A DNA stretch of 64,000 bases from Trissonchulus latispiculum (taxonomy: Eukaryota; Nematoda; Enoplea; Enoplida; Ironidae): NCBI GenBank assembly GCA_030248195.1, contig JASAND010016336.1, positions 1 through 64,000 of the forward strand, in the 5' to 3' direction. The notes below the pieces were generated by a model. It had not been told where the DNA came from and made no database searches. It worked only from the letters and a program-made list of their open reading frames with translations. The position numbers and the translations under genes were made by a program. Shown piece by piece: positions 54,169-63,730 of this stretch (its first letter is position 1; each line of letters starts with the position of its first letter).

Positions 54169-55247
54169 TGCGTTGTGGGAGTAGTAGCAGTAGCAGTAGC
54201 AGCAGAATTTCCAAATCGGCGACCGGGCACTCTCGGCCTGACCAAATGACTACCAGGAGCCATCATGGACCACGCAACCTCACTATAAGTTGGATGCGTA
54301 GGCGCCAGACTTAGGGCCGCTGACCTAGCAGTACCAGCATTAGTAGTAGTAGCAGCAGCAGCAGTGAACGCAGCCGCAACCTCAGGTGGGTACGTCGCTG
54401 CCACCCGCCCATTTGGACGACCAAGACCCAGGCCTTCAGGAACCACCGGGACCGCCGTGGGACGCATATCGGTAACCAGAAGGCCATGTTGTTGATGCTG
54501 TGCAGCAGCATAGCGAATGGCCTGCCTTTCACGAAACGTCATGTCCCGCCGGATCCCCCACCCTTGCGGGAACTTCTTCTCCCTGGCCAAATCAAGAATC
54601 ACCTTCTTGACCCTTTGATCGGACAGCTGCACCTTCAGTAGAGGAGGGCCATCACGTTGCGGGGCGTCACGCCAGACATTGACGACGGCATCCGCAGCAA
54701 CGCCCACATCCACCATAGCCTCCCGGATAATGTCAATATCAGGTTTATTGGGATCTGGCTGAACGCCGAAGGCACAAATTTTGTCCCGTTTTTCTCTCAT
54801 CTGCTCCGCCTCCGCCATGCTGGCGAAAACCGCTTCTGTCGTAGCCTTAGACACAACCGTAGCTAAGCCAACCAGCCACGACTGCACATCAAAGGTAGAT
54901 ACGAAACTGTCTAATTTCGCCTCCAAAGAGTCAAGACGAGACGTGATCGCCACTGGATCCGGGGAGCCTCCCCCAGGAGCAGGAGGGGCAGAGGACTGCA
55001 TGGAGTTGACCAGAGAGCGAGTCTCATTCAGCTGCTCGCGCAACTGGACAAGCTCAACCTTCATATTCTTCACCGTAGTAACAACACCTTTGCATTCCAG
55101 GCACAGGAAAACAACCCCGGATGCCATATTCGTCTTCAGGTTGCCAGTAGAGCAGGCATCATGAAAATTCTGCCCGCAGCAGTAGCAGGAGGTAGGGGAG
55201 GAGGAGTCGATAGTTTTATTACATTTCGAGCAAATTGACTGCGGCAT
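54159..55247 (-). CDS. LINE ORF1 protein: PHD-type zinc finger, coiled coil, RRM-like domain
   Basis: It is 362 residues and intact, starting at ATG 55247. Residues 6-52 form a C4HC3 PHD-type finger (C6, C9, C21, C24, H29, C32, C49, C52). A heptad-like stretch (VKNMKVELVQLREQLNETRS) at about 60-85 is a probable coiled coil. Residues ~160-260 resemble the ORF1 RRM-like region (KICAFGVQPDP...LKVQLSDQRVKKVILDLAR...RRDMTFRERQA). The C-terminus is Ala/Thr-rich with Ala and Thr runs. The protein would bind the element's RNA and help target it. It is followed directly by ORF2 in an overlapping frame. Codon use is GC-rich compared with the flanks. Some host genes also carry this architecture, but the adjacent endonuclease settles it as a LINE. 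Confidence 0.9.
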   Translation of the reverse strand: MPQSICSKCNKTIDSSSPTSCYCCGQNFHDACSTGNLKTNMASGVVFLCLECKGVVTTVKNMKVELVQLREQLNETRSLVNSMQSSAPPAPGGGSPDPVAITSRLDSLEAKLDSFVSTFDVQSWLVGLATVVSKATTEAVFASMAEAEQMREKRDKICAFGVQPDPNKPDIDIIREAMVDVGVAADAVVNVWRDAPQRDGPPLLKVQLSDQRVKKVILDLAREKKFPQGWGIRRDMTFRERQAIRYAAAQHQQHGLLVTDMRPTAVPVVPEGLGLGRPNGRVAATYPPEVAAAFTAAAATTTNAGTARSAALSLAPTHPTYSEVAWSMMAPGSHLVRPRVPGRRFGNSAATATATTPTTQGN

Positions 55248-55494
55248 GATGGACAGCAGGACTAAATATTAGGCAGAGAGAGATAAATAGAGAAATATAA
55301 TAAATCGTAACCAATCAATAACAGTAGGACAGAAATAATTCAGATAATCGTAATACAGGACAGGCGATAAGGCAGACAAAACTGAGGTTCGCACTTCGTA
55401 ATAGAAAGAAAAATAAATACAGATCAGCACCCAGTAAATTAAGGCAGTCGAACAGGAGCGAAGATCCGTCACCAAGAAAAAGAAGCAAATCTGA
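55248..55494 (-). other. 5' leader of the LINE
   Basis: This is non-coding sequence between the ORF1 start and the boundary with a repeat unit. It is T-rich on the minus strand. No internal promoter motif was recognised. Confidence 0.5.
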
Positions 55495-55870
55495 TGCCAC
55501 GAATGAGCTGGGCGCACCAGAAAACCCCTATAGACAATGTTTTGTCAGGCTATGTACAGTCCTATATGGTGTTTCCGGAAGTCGGTACCGACCGGACCCT
55601 CCAGACGGCAAAGTGGAACCAGCACAGCAAGATGGGTGGGTCAGACGGCAAAACGGACACCGGGAATGAGCTGGGCGCACCAGAAAACCCCTATAGACAA
55701 AGTTTGGAGAGGCAAAGTAAAGCCTACTATGGACCTCCGGGAAGCGGTTACCGACATGACCCCTCAGACGGTCAAGTGGAACCAGCCCAGCAACTTGGGT
55801 TACTCGGGCAGCAAAACTGATAGCGGGAATCGATTCCCCGTCCCAAAAAACCTTTGTATGCAAAATTTCA
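55495..55870 (-). repeat. 169-bp tandem units, reverse orientation
   Basis: GAATGAGCTGGGCGCACCAG, AACCCCTATAGACAA and AAGTGGAACCAGC recur twice. These are the same units as in B1 and B2, reversed. The LINE boundary falls exactly at the start of one. Confidence 0.9.
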
Positions 55871-56269
55871 GCCACCCATGTAGCAAAATAAGCGAAAAAA
55901 TTAAGTTCAAAGTTCGACCCAAAATTCACCAACTTTGGCCGGCCAGTATATACCGAAAAATTATGCCTGAAGACGGAAAATCATATAGCATTTGAACGAC
56001 CCCGATATGTGTACTGTTTAACCATATAGTCAGTATTGCCCCATATATAGCCCAATCTGACTTATTAAGGCGCCTTTGAAGCATACTTTTTGGCCAATTT
56101 AGTGTTTTGGCCGACTTTGGCCCCCAGCCAAAAATTTTTTCCGGCCCTGGGAGGCATAAAAACTAGCTTATTTTCTTATTTTTGATTTGTACTACAAGAA
56201 TATATATGGGTTTCATCGGCAAAAAGTTTTCTATCTGTAGTTATTCAAGCTACAAAACCCCCCTTATGA
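55871..56269. other. No gene seen
   Basis: This is sequence between repeat fragments. It has no recognisable frame or structured repeat apart from short AT tracts. Confidence 0.4.
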
Positions 56270-56517
56270 GACATCAAAAGCGAGAAACCGGAAAAAACAT
56301 CACTCTCGTAAGCGATTTTTGGCATAACTTTTTAACGGAAAGTGGTACGGGGATGAAACTTCGGGAACATACTAAACTCGACACGTACAATTTTTTGCAC
56401 ACATAATCTGCGCAGGATCTGCGCAGGAATCTGCGCAGCTTCTGCGCAGCCTTGTTTTACACGGTCATTCGACCATTTTCACTCATATTATAGGGGTCGC
56501 TACCGCGACCCCTATGA
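56270..56517 (-). mobile_element. Helitron-like TCATAGGGG end, fragment, reverse (B4)
   Basis: On the minus strand it starts A, then TCATAGGGGTCGCGGTAGCG with its palindrome partner, and continues through CTGCGCAGATTCC to GTTTCTCGC. Only the first ~250 bp of the family is present. Confidence 0.7.
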
Positions 56518-56952
56518 TTATGCATATCCACGATACATTTGGTTTATATATAGTTCATAAATAACCTACAGCTACGGTATGTGCTCGAGCGTTATTCGAA
56601 CTTTTATTTTAGCAAACGTCTTCTTCGATAAGTCCTTCATACGAACCAGCGCATTTTACGTATCCATTTATACGGAAAATTTATATTCAAGAATAATTTA
56701 GGACTCTCCCACGATCTTCTATTTCCTCCTGACTTGGACCAATAGCTTTAGCATCATATCCTTAGATCTCTCCTAGTATATAGTAGAGCCTGCGGTAGTT
56801 CAACACAACAAAATAATGATAATTTACGTATATATTCCTAGAAGCTAGTCTAACAGTGCATGCAAACAGCTATATTCGATGAGTAAATATTCAACTGCTT
56901 AAAATTTTTATTGACTGACATTGATAGCTCTAAGCTAAGACGAAACGTGAAA
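56518..56952. other. No gene seen
   Basis: AT-rich DNA without a shared repeat or recognisable frame. Confidence 0.4.
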
Positions 56953-57140
56953 TCCCGCGGATATGGGTTGTTCGACGAAGCTGTGCCCATATTATATAAT
57001 TTGCTCACAACCTAGTCCTCTTCTATTTTTGAACCTATCCCCATATTAAGAATTTTAAAGACTAGTCCTCTCTTGATTTTGCAACCTCACCATCACCCAT
57101 ATTACTTTTTCATGCTCCAGAGGAGCATTTTTATTTCTTG
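56953..57140 (+). mobile_element. 188-bp Helitron-like mini-element (H1)
   Basis: It is preceded by A, starts TCCCGCGGATATGGG and is followed by the partner CCCATAT. It ends ATGCTCC-AGA-GGAGCAT then TTTTATTTCTTG, before T. The 3' hairpin lies about 12 bases from the end. Inside, CCATATTA...CCTAGTCCTC-type units repeat. It is closely related to 59102-59284 and to the arms of 62303-63013. Confidence 0.65.
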
Positions 57141-57214
57141 TCCTTCTGTTATTTTAAAGGATCCCTTTCCAGCAATGCGGTAATGGATACAAGGAGCTTG
57201 AACAGTGTCATGCT

Positions 57215-57725
57215 AAACGAGCGTAGTCGATTTACAATATACATATGCCCCCAACAAAACGCCGAAAAACGTTTGACCAGTGGTCAATAGGGCTCCTAGG
57301 CCGTAGTGACCAGTGGTCACTTCCGTCGGTTTCGGCAATATGCCCATTGAAACGAGCGTAGTCGATTTACGGTATATGCCCCCGACCAAAACGCCGAAAA
57401 AAGCAGTTTCGGCCGTTTGACCAGTGGTCAATAGGCCCCATAGGCTGTAGTGACCAGTGGTCACTTCCGTCGGTTTCGGCGATGTGCCCACTGAAACGAG
57501 CGTAGTCGATTTACTATATATGCCCCCGACCAAACGCCGAAAAACGCTGTTTATGGGGAGTTTTCCCAACTTTGACCCTGGGCGAGGAACCACGGGAGCC
57601 ATGCTGACCAGTGGTCACTTCGGGCGGTATCGGCAGTATGCTCATCGTTTTCAGCGACCCTGATTTACTGTATATGGGCACCACCCCAAGGCCGAAAAAC
57701 GCCATTGTTAGTGACCTTTATGGCA
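57215..57725 (+). repeat. ~140-bp tandem repeat with TGACCAGTGGTCA palindromes
   Basis: CGAGCGTAGTCGATTTAC begins at 57218, 57353 and 57497, and a diverged unit (CGACCCTGATTTACTGTATA) follows near 57655. TGACCAGTGGTCA occurs five times. The unit is related to the CGACCCCGATTTACTATATA units at 18.8-19.4 and 60.2-61.7 kb. Confidence 0.85.
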
Positions 57726-58435
57726 TTTATAGTAAAAGTGGGACTTAGAAACTTGCCCAACAGGCCAAAAAATGCAAAGTTTGGGCCCATCTCCTGAAAG
57801 CTAGGGAGCAAAAATAAAAAATCCCCCTCGTTACTTTATGCACCCCTACTGGTAATTTTCAACAAAAGATACTAGACCTCTCCAGCTTTTACCCAGTTCT
57901 AGAAAAGTGTGACCAAAATTTGCGAAAAATAGCGAAAGTCAGACTTTGGGACCTTGGCACAGAATGACAAAATGACCAAAAAGGTAGCATGGGGGGACCC
58001 TGTCTACCAACAGGGTGCCAAAATGCCCACATCGTTCCAACACTTAGCCGTAATATGCATTTCCAATAAGCGTTATTTACCGAGAAAAAACAAACGCACG
58101 GTAACTATCGCCTAGTGCAAAAAATCGATGTTTCGAATTTGAAAGTATGGTGGTACTTGTAATACTACAGTTGTTTACGATGGTAACCTTTTACCACTGC
58201 CGGACCTCTAATTAGCTGGCACCAGGCCAACACGGTCTCCCGGGGGCCGCACAGACGCCGCTGTCGCGCCCCTACATAATACTGTGTGGTCAGCTCTATA
58301 CCGTGTTTTTCTACGTTCACAAACTCAGATCGAGCTGCCAGGTTTCTTAGTTATCAAGCTTTCAGAACTGAACTGAAAACTCCAATTTTTCGACGTCGAT
58401 GATTCATACTCAATTGCGCCCATGGCTAGAGAAAT
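57726..58435. other. No gene seen
   Basis: No repeat shared elsewhere and no frame with a family signature was identified. Confidence 0.4.
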
Positions 58436-58439
58436 AATA

Positions 58440-58673
58440 GCAACTAAACTATCCCTTACCTATACCAATTTCATCTATAGGCTCTATTAAACAAATGTAT
58501 ATATATACAGTATTAGTTTGACCTTTCCTGCTAATGGTTAGAAAATTTTTCAATTTTGAAAATTGGTTTTTTTTCCGCATGTGGGTTTTTCCCGCCAACT
58601 CCGACACCCCCAGGTCGCACCGGAGGGGTTAGAGCAGTGTGACATATATCATCATGAAGAGCAACAGATGCCC

Positions 58674-58676
<3 letters not shown>
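58440..58676. repeat. Fragment of the 41217-42955 fold-back arm
   Basis: CTATACCAATTT, CTATTAAACAAATGTAT, TTTTTCCGCATGTGGG and GGTCGCACCGGAGGGG match 42590-42790. It ends where the TA microsatellite begins. Confidence 0.8.

Positions 58677-58753
<77 letters not shown>
58676..58753. repeat. (TA)n microsatellite, about 39 repeats
   Basis: An uninterrupted AT dinucleotide run of about 78 bases. In the homologous sequence near 42800 the same place reads CTACACATAAATAC, so the run expanded within the old repeat. Confidence 0.95.
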
Positions 58754-58756
<3 letters not shown>

Positions 58757-59101
58757 ATAGTCAATAATTACAATTCCAGCAGTTATATATACGTAAACTA
58801 TATAGTATATAATTTGGTTGAGCTGGACTACGACAAGCAACTGGAAAGAACCAAGGCTATGATTGTAATGCTAACGGTTGAATAGAAATAGAAGATCGTC
58901 GGAGAGAGTCCTGATCCTGAAGTTATTGTTGAAATATATACTTTTCTTATCAATGGTTAAAACGCCCAGTAGATAAATATTAAGAGTTTATCGAAAGAAA
59001 TGTTTGCTTCCATTAAAACTCGTTTATCATAGTCGTATATTATTTACGTGCCGTAACTAAATCTGAACACTGGTACGTATAAAAATATATAACTTTTTCA
59101 G

Positions 59102-59284
59102 TCCGCGAATATGGGTTGCTCGGCGAAGCTGTGCCCATATTAATTCGCCCACAACCTAGTCCTCTTCTTTTTTTGAACCTAGCCCCATATTAAGCATTTT
59201 TAAGACTAGTCCTCTCTTGATTTTACAACCTCACAACTACCCATATTACTTTTTCATGCTCCGGAGGAGCATTTTTATTACTTG
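59102..59284 (+). mobile_element. 183-bp Helitron-like mini-element (H2)
   Basis: It starts TCCGCGAATATGGG with partner CCCATATTA and ends ATGCTCC-GGA-GGAGCAT then TTTTATTACTTG, before T. Ten TA-repeat bases separate it from the next element (59295), whose reversed end begins CAAG. Confidence 0.65.
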
Positions 59285-59294
59285 TATATATATA

Positions 59295-60048
59295 CAAGTA
59301 GGAAAAATGCTCCTTGCAGTCGCATGAAAAATACAATATGAGCCAGAAGGACAGCATTCAATTCGGGAAAAGACAAGATTTAAAATGTATAATATGAGCC
59401 AGCATTTACTTATGTAAAGGACAAGATTTAAAAGTTTAATATGAGCAGCTCCCTTTCTCGGGCTCATATTGACGCCTTGGGAACGATGTTGTGTACGCAA
59501 CTTAATCGATGCCAACGTATAAAATTAGAGTAAGTGTAAAAATAGACATTGCTCAGAGCCGCCCCCCAGGAGCCTGCACAGAGTAACTTAACATGCTACT
59601 TAGACTATTGATAATATCACACTATTTACGTAATTACGTATTATATATTTACGCAACCAAAATCTGGGGTATTTTTACACAACGCACTTTTCAGCAAGTT
59701 CTTTTTGTCATTGCAGCCAGCATATACCATTAGCTAGCTGTCATACCATTAGTCACAGATCTGGTGTATTCAATAAAGTATATGTCTGACTGAATGCTCT
59801 ATCAGAATCATATGAGCAAAACACGACGAAGATAGAGAGAAACCACTCCCTGCGGGGTGTCCGTGCGGCGTCAATATGAGCCCGAGAAAGGGAGCTGCTC
59901 ATATTAAACTTTTAAATCTTGTCCTTTACATAAGTAAATGCTGGCTCATATTATACATTTTAAATCTTGTCTTTTCCCGAATTGAATGCTGTCCTTCTGG
60001 CTCATATTGTATTTTTCATGCGACTGCAAGGAGCATTTTTCCTACTTG
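59295..60048. mobile_element. Palindrome-armed Helitron-like element, complete (H4)
   Basis: The left arm 59295-59476 (CAAGTAGGAAAAATGCTCC...) and right arm 59867-60048 (...GGAGCATTTTTCCTACTTG) are inverted and each 182 bp. Each arm has ATATGAGC/GCTCATAT palindromes and repeated CTCATATT-N-TTTTAAATCTTGTC units. The 390-bp middle matches the body of 33869-35462 in reverse. Confidence 0.8.
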
Positions 60049-60204
60049 TCCTATTTCATTTTTGGGAATGAGGGTGTTAATGTGTTAATATGGTTTATTG
60101 ACCATAACATTAACGCATACTGTTAAACTAAATGCTACCCCAGCAACTTGAACCAGGAACTGGTTTACGATTGAACCAGTTGAACCAGACGAGATACGGC
60201 GTCG
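60049..60204 (+). repeat. Segmental duplication, matching 18656-18835
   Basis: CTATTTCATTTTTGGGAATG, TTATTGACCATAACATTAAC and CTACCCCAGCAACTTGAACC occur in the same order in both places. Confidence 0.9.
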
Positions 60205-61480
60205 TCAATATGCTCATCGTGTTCAGCGACCCCGATTTACTATATAAGGGCAAGCTTTTAGGCAGTTTCAACTTGTCTATTTCAAGTTACAGAGCGTGCT
60301 GCGGCTGCAGCGCCGCAGCGCAGCACGATAGCAGCACCGCACAGCGACGAGGATACTCTCATCGTGTTCAGCGACCCCGACTTACTATATAAGAAAGGCC
60401 AAGCTTTCGGGCAGTTTCAACTTGTCTATTTCAAGTTACACAGCGTGCTGCGGCTGCAGCGCCGCAGCGCAGCACGATAGCTGCACCGCACAGCGACGAG
60501 GATACTCTCATCGTGTTCAGCGACCCCGATTTACTATATAAGGGCAAGCTTTCAGGCAGTTACAAGTTGTCTATTTCAAGTTACAGAGCGTGCTGCGGCT
60601 GCAGCGCCGCAGCGCAGCACGATAGCAGCACCGCACAGCGACGAGGATGCTTTCATCGTGTTCAGCGACCCCGATTTACTATATAAGGGCAAGCTTTCAG
60701 GCAGTTTCAACTTGTCTATTTCAAGTTACAGAGCGTGCTGTACGGTGCTGCACCTGCAGCGCCGCAGCGCAGCACGATAGCAGCGCCGCACAGCGACGAG
60801 GATACTCTCATCGTGTTCAGCGACCCCGATTTACTATATAAGGGCAAGCTTTCAGGCAGTTTCAACTTGTCTATTTCAAGTTACAGAGCGTGCTGTACGG
60901 TGCTGCACCTGCAGCGCCGCAGCGCAGCACGATAGCAGCGCCGCACAGCGACGAGGATACTCTCATCGTGTTAAGCGACCCCGATTTACTATATAAGGGC
61001 AAGCTTTCAGGCAGTTACAACTTGTCTATTGCAAGTTACAGGGCGTGCTGTACGGTGCTGCACCTGCAGCGCCGCAGCGCAGCACGATAGCAGCGCCGCA
61101 CAGCGACGAGGATACTCTCATCGTGTTCAGCGACCCCGATTTACTATATAAGGGCAAGCTTTCAGGCAGTTACAACTTGTCTATTGCAAGTTACAGGGCG
61201 TGCTGTACGGTGCTGCACCTGCAGCGCCGCAGCGCAGCACGATAGCAGCGCCGCACAGCGACGAGGATACTCTCATCGTGTTCAGCGACCCCGATTTACT
61301 ATATAAGGGCAAGCTTTCAGGCAGTTACAACTTGTCTATTGCAAGTTACAGGGCTTGCTGTACGGTGCTGCACCTGCAGCGTCGCTGCGCCTGCCGCATC
61401 GCAGTGCAGCGCAATAGCGGCACCACACGGAGAAGCAAACATGCCTATCGTGTTCACGGACCCCGATTTACTATATATGG
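60205..61480 (+). repeat. 155-bp tandem array, about eight units
   Basis: TCGTGTTCAGCGACCCCGA recurs near 60216, 60361, 60514, 60656, 60811, 60966 (one base changed), 61121 and 61276. The last units are almost identical at exactly 155 bp; the first few are 142-153. Units contain CTGCAGCGCCGCAGCGCAGC and CACAGCGACGAGGATAC. 155 is not a multiple of three, and the serial short frames are artefacts. Confidence 0.95.
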
Positions 61481-61974
61481 CTGCTCCAGAAAGGCCAAAA
61501 ATAGTCGTTTTTAGCGACTTTTCCCCACTTTGACCCTGGGCGAGGAACCACGGGCGCCATGCAGCCCGAGGGTCACATCCGTCGGTTGCGGCGATATGCT
61601 CATCGTTTTCAGCGACCCCGATTTACTATATATGCGCACCACCAAATGGCCGAAAAACGCCATTTTAGATGACTTTTTGACAATTTTCTGTGTTGGGGCC
61701 TCGAAAAATTTCTAAGTCCAAACGCTTCGCGACCCTATGTTTGACAGTCTGTAAAAATCGCTAGGAGCCGAATTGGGCCAAAATAATCAATAGTGAACAG
61801 GTTCATGGTTTGGTTAACAAGATAATAATAGGTAAAGGTTGCCACCATACGACATGTGAAAAATCAGTGTGCTAGAAAATGTACCAAAAGCGTAAAGGAG
61901 AAACATTGGAGAAAAAAAAAAAAAAACCCCACTTAGAAAGTAGGTCTGAAAAGTGAAAATTTTCAAAGTTCATT
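61481..61974 (+). repeat. Segmental duplication, right part (matches 19240-19460 and 21285-21560)
   Basis: It contains GACTTTT, CTTTGACCCTGGGCGAGGAA, CGATATGCTCATCGTTTTCA and then GTTGGGGCCTCGAAAAATTT without the hAT element found at 19461-21284. Confidence 0.9.
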
Positions 61975-62148
61975 TTTTCCGGGCAAGTTTGGTATCATTC
62001 GAAAGCTCTTGGCCTGGAGATTTCAAAAATGTAAATATTAGCTCTTAATTCCTTACCGTTAATTAGTTATGCCTAATTAAGCATTTTGAAAACACGCAAT
62101 GTACCTTTTTGGCTCATATTATGGGGCGCTCTCCGAGCTGCCCCATGA
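61975..62148 (-). mobile_element. Helitron-like TCATGGGGG-type end, reverse
   Basis: On the minus strand it starts A, then TCATGGGGCAGCTC with partner GAGCGCCCCAT and AATATGAGCC. It matches 26290-26470 over its length. Confidence 0.5.
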
Positions 62149-62157
62149 TATATACCC

Positions 62158-62184
62158 TTTTCAAAATCCTGGGTGCGGGCCTGA
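62158..62184. mobile_element. Lone hAT-type right end
   Basis: CCTTTTCAAAATCC followed by TGGGTGCGGGCCTG equals the right end of 46824-47106. No body is present. It is followed by a diverged piece of the H2-type element (62186-62260). Confidence 0.65.
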
Positions 62185-62302
62185 TCGGGCTAGGTTCAAA
62201 AATAGAAGAGAACTAGGTTGTAAGCGAATTAATATGGGCACAGCTTCGCCGGCACATGTTCGGAAAAGTGCTGGAACATTAGTTCTTAACTATATATATA
62301 TA

Positions 62303-63013
62303 CAAGAATAAAAATGCTCCGATGGAGCATGAAAAATGCAATATGGGTGACACAGGGTTTTAAGCAGACAGAGGACTAGGTTTTAAAACGTTAATATGGG
62401 AGGGGCAGGTTGTAAATGCCAGGAGGACTAGGTTAAAAGCGCACTAATATGGACCAGCTTCGCTGAACAACCCATATTCGCGAAAACTGTCCAGAGTTTC
62501 TATCGGCTGCTGCTTGCTGTTGCTATTGGCAGTTCTTCGGAAAATTGTACGATTTTTGTCAGCATGGCCTGCAAGTATAATATTGTGGTCGTGCTCCTTA
62601 TTATACAAATTAATAATACACGTCCTCCATAATGTCAACTGCTTTTCGCATCAACTTAATACAAGATTATGTGCCAACACTGCAGAAAAAAACACCTTGA
62701 ACACCTTTCCACCAGAACTGCATTGTTTATTTCGAATACGTAAGCTTTAATATTTCACAACCGTCCCGCTTGCTTTGAAAGCTGAAGAATGTAGATCTTA
62801 CTCGTATGTCATGTGGAGTGGAGCATGAGTGACCGCGAATATGGGTTGTTCAGCGAAGCTGGTCCATATTAGTGCGCTTTTAACCTAGTCCTCCTGGCAT
62901 TTACAACCTGCCCCTCCCATATTAACGTTTTAAAACCTAGTCCTCTGTCTGCTTAAAACCCTGTGTCACCCATATTGCATTTTTCATGCTCCATCGGAGC
63001 ATTTTTATTCTTG
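62303..63013. mobile_element. Palindrome-armed element with 180-bp arms (H3)
   Basis: The left arm 62303-62482 and right arm 62834-63013 are reverse complements; no mismatch was seen. Each arm is itself like H1/H2: a CGCGAATATGGG start, ATGCTCC-ATC-GGAGCAT hairpin and TTTTATTCTTG end. The 351-bp middle has no recognised gene. Confidence 0.85.
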
Positions 63014-63225
63014 TCCTATTTCATTTTTAAGGTTCTCAGTAAATAGAATAAACGTTAAAGCTGTGTGAAAGAAACTTTAAAAATTCCGCCAATCATTAAT
63101 CGTCAACCGAAAGTACAGAACAAAAAGCTTGAAAAGTTCCAAGTTCTTCCTTTTTCTCTATTTTGACAGAAATCCAACATCCAGTATCCATGGCTGCAAT
63201 AGTTTTAGTTACTGTATATAGCATA
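63014..63225. other. No gene seen
   Basis: AT-rich DNA after the palindrome-armed element. TCCTATTTCATTTTT at its start also follows the element ends at 18656 and 60049. Confidence 0.45.
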
Positions 63226-63730
63226 TAGCACTCTACTGCAGCGCAACCAAACGAAAACTTTGCTGTCGGTGAAGGAAAGGTGAAGGTGAAGGAAACTCAT
63301 ACGGCAAGAGTTTCAATGCTCTGCCGCACTTGTGTGCAAAATTTCGGACGATTGCAACTTACGTGTAGCTAGTTATAGGCCGTGCTGTACTTCAGCAGCA
63401 CTCTACTGCAGCCCAACCATACGCAAACGTCAATGTCCAAAAAAGCAGACTTACACGGCACAATTTCTAATGCTTTTCCGCAGTTGCCTGCAGAATTTCA
63501 GGCGATTGCTGTTTGTCTGTTGCTAGTTATAGGCCGTGCTGTGCTTCAGCAGCACTCTACTGCAGCGCAACCAGACGCAAACGTTAATGCCAGTGAGGAA
63601 ATTCATACGGCACGATTTGCAATGCTATTCTGCACTTGTGTGCAAAATTTCAGACGATTGCAAGTTTTCTGTAGTTAGTTATAGGCCGTGCTGTACTTCT
63701 GCAGCACTCCACTGCAGCGCAACCACATAG
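63226..63730 (+). repeat. ~153-bp tandem repeat, about three units
   Basis: TTATAGGCCGTGCTGT starts at 63373, 63527 and 63679. Units contain CAGCACTCTACTGCAGC, CAACCA(T/G)ACGCAAACGT and TGCAAAATTTC. A partial unit precedes at about 63232. GGCCGTGCTGTAC...TGCAGCGC resembles the core of the 155-bp array. Confidence 0.9.

Larger units (their letters stand above)
52976..55494 (-). mobile_element. Broken CR1/L2-like LINE
   Basis: On the minus strand, in order: 5' leader (to 55248), ORF1 (55247-54159), then ORF2 with endonuclease and part of the linker to reverse transcriptase. It stops at about 52976 against a hAT-type fragment. The 5' side meets 169-bp repeat units near 55495. The PHD-bearing ORF1 and endonuclease are typical of CR1/L2-clade elements of invertebrates. 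Reverse transcriptase is absent, so it cannot move by itself. Confidence 0.85.

Noticed and set aside
54311..55164. Frames of 69-127 codons overlapping the LINE ORF1
   Set aside because: They are shadows of ORF1 in other frames or on the opposite strand.
60132..61533. Series of near-identical short frames at 155-base spacing
   Set aside because: They come from a 155-bp tandem repeat whose length is not a multiple of three.
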